Shown here: positions 16,475 to 26,269 of the stretch, piece by piece
Position numbering within the stretch: position 1 is the first letter of the stretch
How the letters are laid out: each line of letters starts with the position of its first letter
Notes under the pieces: generated by a model
Told to the model about the DNA's origin: nothing
What the model saw: the letters and a program-made list of their open reading frames with translations, nothing else
Database searches by the model: none
Assembly (NCBI RefSeq): GCF_003149185.1
Contig: NZ_QGDO01000004.1
Coordinates: 104,976 to 168,975 of the forward strand
Length of the DNA: 64,000 nt
Source: Sediminitomix flava
GTDB lineage: Bacteria > Bacteroidota > Bacteroidia > Cytophagales > Flammeovirgaceae
Direction: 5' to 3'
Translations under genes and position numbers: made by a program

Positions 16475-17002
16475 TTATTTTTCGCTAGCCAAGATAATGT
16501 TATCTACGGCATCCAAAAGATCTTTAGCATAGTGTGTTGAACATGAACCTTCCACAGGCTCATTATCTACTTGAATTCTGTGAGGAATTCCTACTTCTAA
16601 AGCAGGTACCAAATCTCTTTCTTTATCACCAATCATCCAAGTGTTTTCAAGATCTGCATCGAACTTGTACAAAGCGCGCTCAAACATCAAAGTTCCTGGC
16701 TTACGGCTCAAAGAATTTGACCATTTCTCATGCAATGGCGCATAGTACATATAATCGATTGCATTATCACAAGCTTCCTGAAGTGCATTGTGACAGATCA
16801 TCACATCTTTCTTCTCATAAACTCCTTTTACAATTCCCGACTGATTTGTAAGGATTACTAATTTGAAACCTGCATCTTTTAGCTTTTGTAAAGCTTCTGG
16901 AACACCAGGTAAAATCTCAAATTTGTCTAATGTATAAGCGTAATCAACGTAGTCTTTATTTAGAACTCCATCTCTATCTAGAAAAACGCATTTCGTCTTC
17001 AT
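16475..17002 (-). CDS. HAD-IIIA phosphatase, GmhB/histidinol-phosphatase-like
   Basis: In this 175-residue protein the nucleophile motif is VFLDRDGVLN (Asp9 and Asp11), motif II is VILTNQSGI, and motif IV is WMIGDKERDL. This pattern fits D-glycero-D-manno-heptose 1,7-bisphosphate phosphatase or histidinol-phosphate phosphatase. The cysteine-rich zinc loop that GmhB of enteric bacteria carries before RKPGTLM is missing: the segment reads YAPLHEKWSNSLSRKPG without cysteines. It may therefore be a zinc-free subgroup or act on another phosphate. There is no heptose or histidine gene nearby to decide this. Confidence 0.82.
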   Translation of the reverse strand: MKTKCVFLDRDGVLNKDYVDYAYTLDKFEILPGVPEALQKLKDAGFKLVILTNQSGIVKGVYEKKDVMICHNALQEACDNAIDYMYYAPLHEKWSNSLSRKPGTLMFERALYKFDADLENTWMIGDKERDLVPALEVGIPHRIQVDNEPVEGSCSTHYAKDLLDAVDNIILASEK

Positions 17003-17117
17003 CCGACCCTTATTAGTTTTTTATCAAAGTTTATAAGAAATATTCAGCCTACAAAGCTAGTTATTCCGTCTGATAAGACCATGCGAAATTCTTAAAATAT
17101 TATAAATCTGTGGTTTA

Positions 17118-18128
17118 TTAAAAAGTACGACCTTTCCATTTCACTTTTGGAGTAAACAAATAATAGATTAGTAAACTGAAGTTGAAATACAATAAATAGA
17201 AGTCAAATGCGGCAAAATCCAAAGGTCTTACTTTCAAAGCCAGACTTCGGTGAATCCAATATTGAGAAGCCCAAAGAAATAAAATTCTTGTAGCCCAAGC
17301 AGCAATAGTTAGTAAAGGATAAAAAGCCATACCTACAAGAAGAGCTAAAAGAGCAAAAGAATTAGAAATCAGAATACCTCTGATCCAAAGTGGTGTCTCT
17401 AACGCTCCGTGCATCCATCGCCTTCTTTGCTTGAATAACTCCTTCCAACTCAAACAAGGCTCAGTTATACACAAAGTTTCTCTTGAATATCGGTGGATTA
17501 CCTTAAAACCATTTTTCTTGAAAAGCTGACACAAAGCATAATCTTCTACAGGCGTATGTTTAATCGCTGTATATCCCCCAACCTTCAGATAAGTTTGTGT
17601 ATGTACAAGCATATTGTTTCCGAGTGCAGTAGGCGGATTTCCTCTTTTACTTGCTTGTGAAATAAAAAATAATGCAATTAGCCAATCAAGTCCTTGAAGG
17701 CGGTGAAAAAGTTTTCCCTCAGTAACTGTAGTGGCACCTGTGATCATACACTCAGCAGGCTCATTTTCCTTTGGCAGCATACTCTCTACCCAAGAAGATG
17801 GTACTTGAATGTCTGCATCGGTATACATTAAATAATCAGGGTTTGAATAAGGAATTGCTTGCTTTTCCAATTGAACCAATACATTGGTTTTCCCTTTCAA
17901 ACCATCAATCTGCCCTTCAATATTTACAAGGTGGAAATTAGGCTTATCAGCAATAAATTCTCTGACTAAAGCCTCTGTGCGGTCTTCCGAACCATCATTT
18001 CCTACCCACACTTCCCAAGTCGCTCTTTCAGACTCAAGAGCTGCAATGGATTGAAGGCAATTAATGATGTTCGTTTCTTCGTTTCGGGCAGCAATCAAGA
18101 TGCTGACTTTTATTGCTTTACTTTCCAA
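17118..18128 (-). CDS. Membrane-bound glycosyltransferase family 2
   Basis: In this 336-residue protein, residues 1-230 are a GT-A domain: VSILIAARNEETNI start, VGNDGSEDRTE, the DxD-like YTDADIQVP near residue 103, an EDYAL motif near 195, and the processivity-type QRRRWMHG motif near 232. Three C-terminal membrane helices follow (ISNSFALLALLVGMAFY onward). This layout is seen in enzymes that make lipid-linked or exported glycans at the inner membrane. It is transcribed alone; the acceptor is unknown. Confidence 0.88.
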   Translation of the reverse strand: MESKAIKVSILIAARNEETNIINCLQSIAALESERATWEVWVGNDGSEDRTEALVREFIADKPNFHLVNIEGQIDGLKGKTNVLVQLEKQAIPYSNPDYLMYTDADIQVPSSWVESMLPKENEPAECMITGATTVTEGKLFHRLQGLDWLIALFFISQASKRGNPPTALGNNMLVHTQTYLKVGGYTAIKHTPVEDYALCQLFKKNGFKVIHRYSRETLCITEPCLSWKELFKQRRRWMHGALETPLWIRGILISNSFALLALLVGMAFYPLLTIAAWATRILFLWASQYWIHRSLALKVRPLDFAAFDFYLLYFNFSLLIYYLFTPKVKWKGRTF

Positions 18129-18627
18129 TTTTTATTAAAAAATATAGTGTGTTAACTTTGTCCGCCAGATAAAAACGCTTAAGGTTTGAATTTATCTATT
18201 CTGAGCCTTTATAGTTTTATCTTAATTTTTGCGAACAATTTTACTTATTTCAAGAAGTTCTCCCTTCCTTAAGGGAAAATGCTGGTTATAAACGCTTCTT
18301 GTCATAATTGAAGCCTTTCCCTAATGTAAAGTATTTTAGGGTCTTATGTGTAAATGTGTAGTTGAAAATTTCAAACTATAATGTGAGCATAATGTAAATG
18401 ATGGAGAGTTTACCTTAAGGTAATTTTACCATAATTTTAGTTTCAAAAACTAATAAAGTTCCCGAAATCTAAAAAAGATGTATTTATCTAAGACGAGTAG
18501 GGAAATCAATTTTTAAATGAAATAAAGTGGGAGAGAAACTCTCCAAAAAATAAACTTCATGTCGAGACCCGACTGATTCATATATTACAAGGCTCGGTAG
18601 TCTCGATGAGTATTAATTGCATTGTAT
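18129..18627. other. 500-bp intergenic region with two inverted repeats
   Basis: There is no credible gene. It holds promoters for the divergent genes at 18128 and 18628. GGAGAG (18530-18535) and CTCTCC (18539-18544) form a tight hairpin with an AAA loop. A larger interrupted hairpin lies at 18562-18606 and is listed separately. Confidence 0.6.
18562..18606 (+). promoter_or_regulatory. Interrupted hairpin 20 bp before the Ldh-family gene
   Basis: TCGAGAC (18562-18568) pairs with GTCTCGA (18600-18606). Inside it CCGA (18569-18572) pairs with TCGG (18594-18597), leaving a 2-nt bulge and a 21-nt loop. The stem ends about 20 nt before the start codon, so it could control translation or bind a regulator. 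No known riboswitch consensus is recognised and there is no T-run. Confidence 0.45.
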
Positions 18628-19701
18628 ATGTTTTCTTATAAACAATTACAGGACTTTTGTATTTCAGTATTCCAAGAAATGGGATGTCCTATTGAAGAAG
18701 CTGAAATGGCTGCAAAAGTTTTGATTTCTGCTGACCTTAGAGGGGTAGATTCGCATGGTGTGGCACGTCTTATTGGCTATGTGCGACTTTGGAAAAATGG
18801 AAGAATTAATCCGACACCAAATATCAAGATTGTTCATGAAACACCAAGTACTGCGGTAGTAGACGGTGATGCTGGTCTTGGACTTGTTGTGGCTCCAAAA
18901 ACGATGGAGATCGTGATGGACAAGGCTGACAACGTAGGAACGGGATGGGCTTCTGTCAAAAACTCGAATCATTACGGGATAGCTGGTCATCATGCTATGA
19001 TGGCACTTGAAAGAGATATGATTGGGATGTCAATGACTAATGCTAGTCCGTTAGTAGCTCCTACTTTTGCCAAAGAACGTATGTTGGGTACAAACCCAAT
19101 CGCGGTAGCTATTCCTGCCAATGAGCAACCTCCGTTTGTGGCAGATTTTGCAACAACAACAGCAGCAAATGGAAAGCTAGAAATCTTGCAACGTAAGCAA
19201 GAGGAAGCCCCAACAGGTTGGGTTCAAGATGCAGATGGAAATCAATCTGTAGATGCTTCAGCCCTGAAAGGTGGAGGAGCTTTATTACCTCTAGGAAGTG
19301 ACAGAGTTCGTAGTAGCCATAAAGGATATTGCTTAGGGTCAATCGTAGATATTTTCTCAGCAGTATTTTCGGGGGCAAATTTTGGCCCTTGGGCTCCACC
19401 ATTTGTAAGTTTCTTGCCTTTGCATCCTAATCCGGTTGGGGAAGGTCTGGGGCATTTCTTTGGTGCAATGCGTGTAGATGCATTCCGTCCTGCCGATGAA
19501 TTTAAGGCCGATATGGATACTTGGATTTCTCGATTCAGAGAAGCAGAACCTGTTTCTCCAGATCAGAAAGTATTAATTCCGGGTGATCCTGAGCGTGAGT
19601 TTGAAAAAATCAGAAAGTTAGAAGGAATCCCATTGTTGGATCCTGTGATAAAAGATTTGGAAGAAGTAGCTGCTGAATTTGGAATGAAATTTCCGCTTTA
19701 A
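18628..19701 (+). CDS. Ldh family oxidoreductase (malate/L-lactate dehydrogenase type)
   Basis: The ATG at 18628 gives 357 residues; a TTG two codons upstream is also in frame. The family marks are clear: the ADLRGVDSHGVARL stretch with the catalytic histidine near residue 46, KNSNHYGIAGHHAMMAL near 113-130, NPIAVAIPA near 155, and SSHKGYCLGSIVDIFSAVFSGA near 230. These enzymes are NAD(P)-dependent dehydrogenases of 2-hydroxy acids (malate, lactate, ureidoglycolate, sulfolactate) without a Rossmann fold. The substrate cannot be told. The gene has a long leader with hairpins and a strong terminator, so it is a single unit. Confidence 0.88.
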   Translation: MFSYKQLQDFCISVFQEMGCPIEEAEMAAKVLISADLRGVDSHGVARLIGYVRLWKNGRINPTPNIKIVHETPSTAVVDGDAGLGLVVAPKTMEIVMDKADNVGTGWASVKNSNHYGIAGHHAMMALERDMIGMSMTNASPLVAPTFAKERMLGTNPIAVAIPANEQPPFVADFATTTAANGKLEILQRKQEEAPTGWVQDADGNQSVDASALKGGGALLPLGSDRVRSSHKGYCLGSIVDIFSAVFSGANFGPWAPPFVSFLPLHPNPVGEGLGHFFGAMRVDAFRPADEFKADMDTWISRFREAEPVSPDQKVLIPGDPEREFEKIRKLEGIPLLDPVIKDLEEVAAEFGMKFPL

Positions 19702-19734
19702 TAAAGCTATTTCTAACAGAGTTATTCACAATTG

Positions 19735-19766
19735 GAGGCGTTTCTACTGGAAACGTCTCTTTTTAG
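19735..19766 (+). terminator. Rho-independent terminator after the Ldh-family gene
   Basis: GAGGCGTTTC (19735-19744) pairs with GAAACGTCTC (19750-19759), with one G-T wobble and a 5-nt loop, followed by TTTTT. Confidence 0.88.
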
Positions 19767-19908
19767 TTGGTGAAATGTTGAAAAACCTACCTAAAAGTGT
19801 TGATAAGTCTGACTTGTTCACTTCGATTGTTGATAAATGAAAGATAAAATCAAGAAAATCAGAAATCTAAACCATTAATTGTTGATAACTTTTTGAAAAA
19901 TAAGAATT

Positions 19909-20859
19909 TCACAAACTTGGATTTTCAGTAAAGTCTAAATAAGGTAGGATTCGATCAATCGTCTTTTTGTTTACATATTTCAGTGATTTGAAATCTTCGT
20001 CAGTTAAAAATGCCCCATGCTGTTCTCGGTAATTCACAATTAGTTTTGCCTCTTTCCAAGTCAGATAAGGATGACGACCTAATTGCATATAGCTAATGTG
20101 ATTGATATGGATTCTTTTGATTTGAGCCTTATCGATTACACAATATTTTCTTAAACTATCGACCAATACTTCAGGAAAGTATTCAATCTCCATCAGCTGA
20201 TTAAAAGCATAAAAACTTCCTAGCTTATTTCTGTAATTGATAATAGACTTTGCTCGCTTTTCTCCAATCCCTTTAATCTGTTTGAAGTCTTCTTGATTCC
20301 CAGTATTTAAATCAAAATTCTTAATTTCTTTCTTTTTAAACTTCACAAAAATCTGAGAGGAATCGCTCTGTATAGAATCCTTTTTATCTTTCACATAAAA
20401 ATTCTTCTTTGCGTATTTTTTCTGAAACTTCTTTCTTTGAGGAATTGAAATATACTGTTCTAACTTCTGATAGGTAGAATCAGTTAATCCATATATTTTT
20501 CTTAGATCTTCTTTCTTATAAAAAATACCTCCTTTAGACTTAAAGTTTTCAATTCTAACAGATAGGTACGAAGGCATTCCCAACTTTTCCCATTCTTCTA
20601 AACCTATTTTATTCGGATTAAAAGTGAAATATTCTACTGGTTTCTCTTTCTGCTGTTCTTCTTCTTTCTCAATCGCTTTCAGCAAACTATCATATTCGTG
20701 AGCTAAATAATCTGATTCTTTAAGAGGGAAAAAAGTATCCCATAAACTTGAAATAAACATAGATGTGAAAAGTAGAGATATAAGTAAAAATAATGCGTTC
20801 GTTTCTCTCTTACTGAGTTGAAAAAAGTGTTGTACTTTCTGAAAAAAAGCCTTGAACAT
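19909..20859 (-). CDS. Membrane-anchored helix-hairpin-helix protein (ComEA-like)
   Basis: This 316-residue protein has one membrane segment (ALFLLISLLFTSMFISSLW, residues 23-41). A charged linker follows, then three or four helix-hairpin-helix units: IGLEEWEKLGMPSYLSVRIENFKSKGG, DLNTGNQEDFKQIKGIGEKRAKSIINYRNKLG, and MQLGRHPYLTWKEAKLIVNYREQHG. Such repeats bind DNA without sequence preference. In ComEA this serves uptake of transforming DNA, but most Bacteroidota homologues of this length are uncharacterised. It is transcribed alone and divergent from the ROK regulator. DNA binding in the envelope is a reasonable inference, competence is not shown. Confidence 0.8.
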   Translation of the reverse strand: MFKAFFQKVQHFFQLSKRETNALFLLISLLFTSMFISSLWDTFFPLKESDYLAHEYDSLLKAIEKEEEQQKEKPVEYFTFNPNKIGLEEWEKLGMPSYLSVRIENFKSKGGIFYKKEDLRKIYGLTDSTYQKLEQYISIPQRKKFQKKYAKKNFYVKDKKDSIQSDSSQIFVKFKKKEIKNFDLNTGNQEDFKQIKGIGEKRAKSIINYRNKLGSFYAFNQLMEIEYFPEVLVDSLRKYCVIDKAQIKRIHINHISYMQLGRHPYLTWKEAKLIVNYREQHGAFLTDEDFKSLKYVNKKTIDRILPYLDFTENPSL

Positions 20860-20982
20860 CGTTTATGTTTCTATTTTTGGGTAAAGTAGAATGAGGTTAA
20901 TCGATAAATTCGTATTGGTTGTAGGAAAAATAAGCGTTTTTTATTTTAAATTGTCAATGATACAGCAGATAACTTTTAGAGG

Positions 20983-22209
20983 ATGGAGAAAAAAGCTACA
21001 GGGAAAGTTTCGGTAAAGAAAGAAATTAGAAAGAGACAGATCATGCAATTATTTCGAGAGAAGGAAATTCTGTCTCCATCCGAAATTGCTAAAGAAACAC
21101 AATTGACATTACCCATGTCTTCAAGCTTAACCAAAGAGCTTCAAGACGAAGGATATATTAAACTAACAGATGTAGAAGTTAGTAAAGTTGGTCGTCCACC
21201 AACTTCATACAAACTAGATGCAGAAGGAGGATATTTTTTAGGTGTAAATATTGGTGGTAGAAGAACTACTGCAATTATGCTTAACCTTTGTGAAGAAGAG
21301 ATTGGTTTCCAATCATTCTCTAGTGGAAACCTTGATGGAGGCCCAGAAGATTTAATCAAAATCCTAGATCAAGTACAAGAATTTATTTCTTCTTGTGATG
21401 TTGAGAAAGAAAAAATCATTGGTTGTGGTATTGCAATCACAGGTTTGGTAAATAGCAAAACTGGAGAGACGTTCACTCACTTCAAGACACTTGGATTCAG
21501 AGATTTCTGTCAAGAATATCTGAAAATCCCTGTACAAATTGAAAACAATATTAACTCCGTTGTTCTGGGAGAAAAGTATTTTGGCTCAGCCAAAGACATT
21601 GACAATGTTGCTTGTATCTCATTGGGTTGGGGTATTGGTATGGGACTCTTGGTTAACGGAGAGCTTTATACGGGTAACTCGGGTCTAGCAGGTGAGATCG
21701 GTCACATCAAAGTAGAAGAAAATGGTGTTGTTTGTACTTGCGGAAAGATTGGCTGTTTGGAGACTGTTGCTTCAGGCCGTGCAATTGTAAAGCAGCTTAA
21801 ATCTTCTCTAAGAGAAGGAGCTGAAACACGTCTGAATAACCTTGATGAGGAGAGACAGCGTCGTTATTATCTATTGGAAGCATTTGTAGAGGAAGTAAAA
21901 AAAGGTGATTTACTTTCAATGCAAGTAATGGAAAATGTAGGTGCTTATATAGGTAAAAGTTTGGGTACTTTTATCAACCTATTCAACCCTGAGTTAATTA
22001 TTCTGAGTGGTATTCTGAGTGAAGCTGGTGATAGTATTCTTTATCCTGTCCGATCTTCCATCATGAAAAACTCATTGATTGAAATATATAACGATATTAA
22101 GCTTGAAGCTTCTGATCTTGGGCAAAAAGCGGGTAGCTTAGGAGCTACGACACTTGTTTCGGAACACTTATTTGGAACTTCTAAGATTAATGCAGATTTG
22201 TACGTATAG
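20983..22209 (+). CDS. ROK family transcriptional regulator with degenerate kinase site
   Basis: In this 408-residue protein, residues 12-78 are a winged helix-turn-helix (KRQIMQLFREKEILSPSEIAKETQ with the wing VSKVGRPPTSYKL). Residues 83-400 are the ROK sugar-binding fold. The zinc motif CTCGKIGCLE (251-260) and EIGH (238-241) are intact. The ATP phosphate loop usually reading DIGGTK is NIGGRR (89-94), and the catalytic aspartate of the ENDAN-type motif is Asn189 (IENNINS). Kinase activity is therefore unlikely, and the protein is best read as a NagC/Mlc-type sugar-sensing repressor. It converges on beta-phosphoglucomutase, which hints at sugar control. Confidence 0.88.
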   Translation: MEKKATGKVSVKKEIRKRQIMQLFREKEILSPSEIAKETQLTLPMSSSLTKELQDEGYIKLTDVEVSKVGRPPTSYKLDAEGGYFLGVNIGGRRTTAIMLNLCEEEIGFQSFSSGNLDGGPEDLIKILDQVQEFISSCDVEKEKIIGCGIAITGLVNSKTGETFTHFKTLGFRDFCQEYLKIPVQIENNINSVVLGEKYFGSAKDIDNVACISLGWGIGMGLLVNGELYTGNSGLAGEIGHIKVEENGVVCTCGKIGCLETVASGRAIVKQLKSSLREGAETRLNNLDEERQRRYYLLEAFVEEVKKGDLLSMQVMENVGAYIGKSLGTFINLFNPELIILSGILSEAGDSILYPVRSSIMKNSLIEIYNDIKLEASDLGQKAGSLGATTLVSEHLFGTSKINADLYV

Positions 22210-22228
22210 TTTTCTGGCTAAAGCACAT

Positions 22229-22264
22229 AAAAAAAGGGATGATACAACTATCATCCCTTTTTTA
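22229..22264. terminator. Bidirectional terminator, ROK regulator and pgmB
   Basis: AAAAAAGGGATGATA and TATCATCCCTTTTTT form a perfect stem around a CAAC loop between two convergent genes. Confidence 0.92.
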
Positions 22265-22286
22265 ATAGAGCTAAAACTAAGAGCTA

Positions 22287-22943
22287 TTAAGCCAAAGCTT
22301 TCTTAAGGTCTTCTACTGAGAAGTTTGCGAAACCAGGAACTACGATATTCGCTTTTCCTAATGCTTCTTCTTCACCAATACCTACTACTCTCATTCCTCC
22401 GTTGATAGCAGCTTCTACACCTGCTTCAGCATCTTCAAATACTACACATTCAGCAGGAGTTGTTCCTGTTGCTTCAGCACCTTTCAAGAATACTTCAGGA
22501 TCTGGCTTAGCAGCAGATACAGAAGTACCGTCGATAATTGCATCGAAGTAATCAGTAATATTTAAAAGATTAAGGATACGCATTGCGTTTTTAGACGCAG
22601 AGCCTAGTGCTACTTTCACTCCTTCAGCTTTCAATGCTTTCAAGAAGTCTAAAACACCTGGAAGAATCTCATCTTCTTTCATTTGGTCTACGTACTCCAA
22701 GTACCAGTCATTCTTCTTTGTCATGAATGAATTGAAATCTTCTTCAGAAAGTGTTTTACCACCTAGCTCAAGAATGATTTCCAAAGAACGAACTCTACTT
22801 ACACCTTTTAGTTTCTCATTGTCATCTTCTGTGAAGTTGATTCCCAATTCATCAGCAAGACGTTTCCAAGCTAGGAAATGATATTTAGCAGTATCAACAA
22901 TAACTCCGTCAAGGTCGAAAAGGCAAGCTTTGATTGTACTCAT
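22287..22943 (-). CDS. pgmB: Beta-phosphoglucomutase (HAD superfamily)
   Basis: This 218-residue enzyme interconverts beta-glucose 1-phosphate and glucose 6-phosphate in maltose or trehalose breakdown. The nucleophile loop is CLFDLDGVIVDTAKYHF, with Asp10 and the acid-base Asp12. The cap contains the GVSRVRSLEIIL motif specific to this subfamily, motif II is ALGSASKNA, and AAKPDPEVFLKGA and VVFEDAEAGVEAA complete the site. The length is typical. Upstream lies the str operon terminator, and the ROK regulator is the convergent neighbour. No maltose transporter or phosphorylase is in the window. Confidence 0.92.
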   Translation of the reverse strand: MSTIKACLFDLDGVIVDTAKYHFLAWKRLADELGINFTEDDNEKLKGVSRVRSLEIILELGGKTLSEEDFNSFMTKKNDWYLEYVDQMKEDEILPGVLDFLKALKAEGVKVALGSASKNAMRILNLLNITDYFDAIIDGTSVSAAKPDPEVFLKGAEATGTTPAECVVFEDAEAGVEAAINGGMRVVGIGEEEALGKANIVVPGFANFSVEDLKKALA

Positions 22944-23077
22944 GTTCGTATGTCTTATTTTTTCATTTTCATATTAACCGTACTCTTTCTACAACATGCG
23001 GAAAGCTTCAAAATGTTCGAAACGGTTATTATACAGGTCAAAACTAAGGTATTCGGGGGGGATATGATAGTATATAT

Positions 23078-23115
23078 AAAAAAAAATCTCCGCAACCGTT
23101 TGAGTTGCGGAGATT
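23078..23115 (-). terminator. Terminator of the str operon, directly after rpsJ
   Basis: AATCTCCGCAAC (23085-23096) and GTTGCGGAGATT (23104-23115) form a perfect 12-bp stem with a 7-nt loop. On the minus strand it is followed by a run of nine T. It lies 24 bp past the rpsJ stop, so transcription of the operon ends here. Confidence 0.93.
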
Positions 23116-23138
23116 CTTATATTCGATGCAAAATAGAA

Positions 23139-23444
23139 TCAGACTTTGATTTCTACATCAACACCACTAGGTAATTCTAATCTCATAAGAGCATCAACAG
23201 TCTTCGAGTTTGTTGGGAAGATGTCAACCAATCTTTTGTAAGTACAAAGTTGGAATTGCTCTCTTGATTTTTTGTTTACGTGTGGTGAACGCAAAACTGT
23301 AAATTTCTCTTTACGAGTTGGAAGTGGAATTGGACCACTAACTACTGCACCTGTTTTCTTTACAGCTTCAACGATTTTGGCTGCAGACTTATCAACCAAG
23401 TTATGGTCGTAAGACTTTAGTTTGATTCTGATTTTTTGTGTCAT
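23139..23444 (-). CDS. rpsJ: 30S ribosomal protein S10
   Basis: This 101-residue protein of the small-subunit head also works as NusE in antitermination. The start [32 protein letters not shown] and the loop [31 protein letters not shown] are diagnostic. It follows fusA by 106 bp and ends the operon. In many Bacteroidota rpsJ leads straight into rplC and the S10 genes; here a terminator and pgmB follow instead. Confidence 0.97.
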   Translation of the reverse strand: MTQKIRIKLKSYDHNLVDKSAAKIVEAVKKTGAVVSGPIPLPTRKEKFTVLRSPHVNKKSREQFQLCTYKRLVDIFPTNSKTVDALMRLELPSGVDVEIKV

Positions 23445-23550
23445 AATTTCTTAGTATTAAAATTAGCCGTCTGCTAATAAGAAAGCTAAAAGAAGTGACC
23501 TAAAGTTCGATTACCTTAGGTCAGGCTTCCTAATATATTCTAAAATCGGA

Positions 23551-25692
23551 TTACTCTCCTCTTGCTGCCTTAATTACTTCCTCTTGGATGTTTCTTGGCA
23601 CCTCTTTGTACTCTGAGAACGTCAATGACGCAGAAGCACGACCAGAAGTAATCGTACGAAGATCAGTTACATAACCGAATAGCTCTGCTAAAGGTACATC
23701 AGCTTTTACTACAACTGCACCGTTAGAAACTTCCTGTCCTTTTGGAAGACCACGACGCTTGTTGATATCACCGATTACCGCACCAGTGTATTCGTCTGGA
23801 GTAACTACAGATACTTCCATGATTGGCTCAAGGATAACTGGGCTACAGCTCTTAGCAGCAGCTTTGAAACCTAGTTTTGCCGCCAATTCGAATGACAATG
23901 CATCTGAATCGACATCATGGTAAGAACCGAAGAACAAACGAACTCTCATTGCATCGATAGGGAAACCTGCCAACGCACCGTTGCTCATTGTAGCTTCGAA
24001 ACCTTTTTGGATCGCTGGGATGAATTCTTTAGGAACTACACCACCTTTGATCTCGTCCACAAACTGAAGACCTGGTTGTACAACACCGTTCTCATCTGGC
24101 TCAGCTGGGCTAAGTTCGAATTGGATATCGGCGAATTTACCTTTACCACCAGTTTGTTTCTTGTATACCTCTCTGTGCTCAGTAGAACCTTTGATAGCCT
24201 CACGGTATGCTACTTGAGGAGCACCTTGGTTGATCTCTACGTTGAATTCACGACGAAGACGGTCGATGATGATCTCTAAGTGAAGCTCACCCATACCTCT
24301 CAAGATCGTTTGACCAGTTTCGTGGTCAGTCTCAACTGTAAGTGTTGGATCTTCCTCTACTAGTTTAGCAATAGCTACACCCAATTTATCTACGTCACCT
24401 TTAGTTTTAGGCTCGATAGCAATACCAATTACTGGCTCTGGGAATACCATTTCTTCTAGTACGATAGGAGCACCAAGCTCTACAAGAGTATCACCTGTTT
24501 TGATGTCTTTGAAACCTACACCCGCACAGATATCACCAGCCTCAACAAATGGGATTGGGTTCTGCTTGTTCGAGTGCATTTGCATCAAACGAGAGATACG
24601 CTCTTTTTTACCTGTACGCATGTTCAAGATGTATGAACCTGCTTCCAAAGTACCAGAGTAAGCACGCATGAAACACAAACGACCTACGAATGGGTCAGTT
24701 GCGATTTTAAATGCAAGTGCTGCAAATTTATCTGAAGGATCTGCTTTACGAGTCTCTTCTTCACCTGTTTCAGGGTTAGTACCTACTGTATCAGGCAAAT
24801 CAAGTGGAGATGGCAAGTAAGAACAAACAGCATCAAGCAATGCTTGAACACCTTTGTTTTTAAATGCTGAACCACACATAACTGGAGAGAATTCCATGTT
24901 CATTACAGCCTTACGAACTGCAGCACGGATTTCTTCAACAGTAATTGAATCTGGATCGTCGAAGAATTTCTCCATCAACTCTTCGTTGTGAGTTGATACA
25001 GCTTCGATCAATGCCTCACGAGCTTCAGCTACATCGTCAACCATATCCGCAGGGATATCGATCACTTCGTAAGTAAAGCCTTGATCTTCCTCATTCCAAA
25101 CGATAGCTTCGTTTGTAATCAAGTCAACAACACCTCTGAATCCTTCTTCAGCACCGATTGGCAATTGTAAAGGAACTGGAGTTGCACCCAATTTCTCTTC
25201 AATTGTTTTCACGGCTTTCATGAAGTCAGCTCCCGCACGGTCCATTTTGTTGATGAAACAGATACGAGGTACCTTATAATCATCAGCCTGACGCCATACA
25301 GTTTCTGATTGAGGCTCTACACCTGATACGGCACAGAAAAGAGCTACAGCTCCATCCAATACACGAAGTGAACGAGCTACCTCTACAGTAAAGTCAACGT
25401 GACCAGGAGTATCAATAATGTTTACTTTGTACTCTTCTGAAGCTGGAGTTGCCTTACCTTGTTCAGTAGGGTAATTCCATGTTGTAGTAGTTGCAGCAGA
25501 AGTAATTGTAATACCTCTTTCCTGCTCCTGCTCCATCCAGTCCATAGTTGCTGCACCATCGTGTACCTCACCAATTTTGTGAGATTTACCAGTATAGTAC
25601 AGAATACGTTCTGTAGTTGTTGTCTTACCGGCATCGATGTGCGCCATGATACCGATATTTCTTTGATGCGAAAGTCCGATTTTCTTAGCCAC
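23551..25692 (-). CDS. fusA: Elongation factor G
   Basis: This 713-residue translational GTPase drives translocation. G1 is [12 protein letters not shown] (about residues 17-28), G2/switch I lies in [11 protein letters not shown]3 is DTPGHVDF and G4 is [10 protein letters not shown]. Domain IV contains the [19 protein letters not shown] region. Length and motif spacing are those of the housekeeping EF-G1 rather than an accessory paralogue. It lies 6 bp after rpsG in the str operon. Codon use is strongly biased, as expected for high expression. Confidence 0.98.
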   Translation of the reverse strand: MAKKIGLSHQRNIGIMAHIDAGKTTTTERILYYTGKSHKIGEVHDGAATMDWMEQEQERGITITSAATTTTWNYPTEQGKATPASEEYKVNIIDTPGHVDFTVEVARSLRVLDGAVALFCAVSGVEPQSETVWRQADDYKVPRICFINKMDRAGADFMKAVKTIEEKLGATPVPLQLPIGAEEGFRGVVDLITNEAIVWNEEDQGFTYEVIDIPADMVDDVAEAREALIEAVSTHNEELMEKFFDDPDSITVEEIRAAVRKAVMNMEFSPVMCGSAFKNKGVQALLDAVCSYLPSPLDLPDTVGTNPETGEEETRKADPSDKFAALAFKIATDPFVGRLCFMRAYSGTLEAGSYILNMRTGKKERISRLMQMHSNKQNPIPFVEAGDICAGVGFKDIKTGDTLVELGAPIVLEEMVFPEPVIGIAIEPKTKGDVDKLGVAIAKLVEEDPTLTVETDHETGQTILRGMGELHLEIIIDRLRREFNVEINQGAPQVAYREAIKGSTEHREVYKKQTGGKGKFADIQFELSPAEPDENGVVQPGLQFVDEIKGGVVPKEFIPAIQKGFEATMSNGALAGFPIDAMRVRLFFGSYHDVDSDALSFELAAKLGFKAAAKSCSPVILEPIMEVSVVTPDEYTGAVIGDINKRRGLPKGQEVSNGAVVVKADVPLAELFGYVTDLRTITSGRASASLTFSEYKEVPRNIQEEVIKAARGE

Positions 25693-25698
25693 TGCTTA

Positions 25699-26184
25699 TT
25701 AGAATCTAAAGTGTGAGAATGCTTTGTTTGCTTCTGCCATACGATGAGTGTCGTCCTTCTTCTTCATAGCACCACCTTCACCTTTCGATGCAGCGATGAT
25801 CTCCCCAGCAAGACGCTCAATCATAGTTTTTTCGTTACGCTTTCTAGCGAACATGATCATCCATTTGATACCAAGCGATTGCTTACGCTCTGGACGAACT
25901 TCCATTGGTACTTGGAATGTAGCACCACCAACACGACGAGATTTAACCTCAACAGCAGGAGTACAGTTGTTTAGCGCTTTTTTCCAAACATCCAATCCGC
26001 TTACAGGCTCGTCACTGTTTTTACCTAGTCTTTCTTCAACCAATTCAAGTGCTCCGTAGAAGATTTTGTAAGAAACACTTTTTTTACCGTCCAACATCAA
26101 GTTGTTAACGAACTTAGTTACCAAAGTATCCCCGAATTTAGGATCAGGAAGGACGTATCTCTTTTTTGGTTTACTTTTTCTCAT
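25699..26184 (-). CDS. rpsG: 30S ribosomal protein S7
   Basis: This 161-residue protein is the primary assembler of the small-subunit head and lies near the exit site. [38 protein letters not shown] and [23 protein letters not shown] are standard S7 segments. It sits between rpsL and fusA as in nearly all bacteria. Nothing unusual is seen. Confidence 0.98.
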   Translation of the reverse strand: MRKSKPKKRYVLPDPKFGDTLVTKFVNNLMLDGKKSVSYKIFYGALELVEERLGKNSDEPVSGLDVWKKALNNCTPAVEVKSRRVGGATFQVPMEVRPERKQSLGIKWMIMFARKRNEKTMIERLAGEIIAASKGEGGAMKKKDDTHRMAEANKAFSHFRF

Positions 26185-26269
26185 TGTTATTCTTTTTTAC
26201 AGCAACCCGTCCGGTTGCTTTCAAATTAATACTTAGTTAGAAAGAAAAATTTTTGCCTTTTTTAGAAGA

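Noticed and set aside
22878..23174. A 98-codon plus-strand reading frame across the pgmB-rpsJ gap.
   Set aside because: It runs through the str terminator hairpin and overlaps both flanking genes in antisense; no protein features.
25459..26059. Several plus-strand reading frames opposite fusA and rpsG.
   Set aside because: They are antisense shadows of highly biased ribosomal genes.
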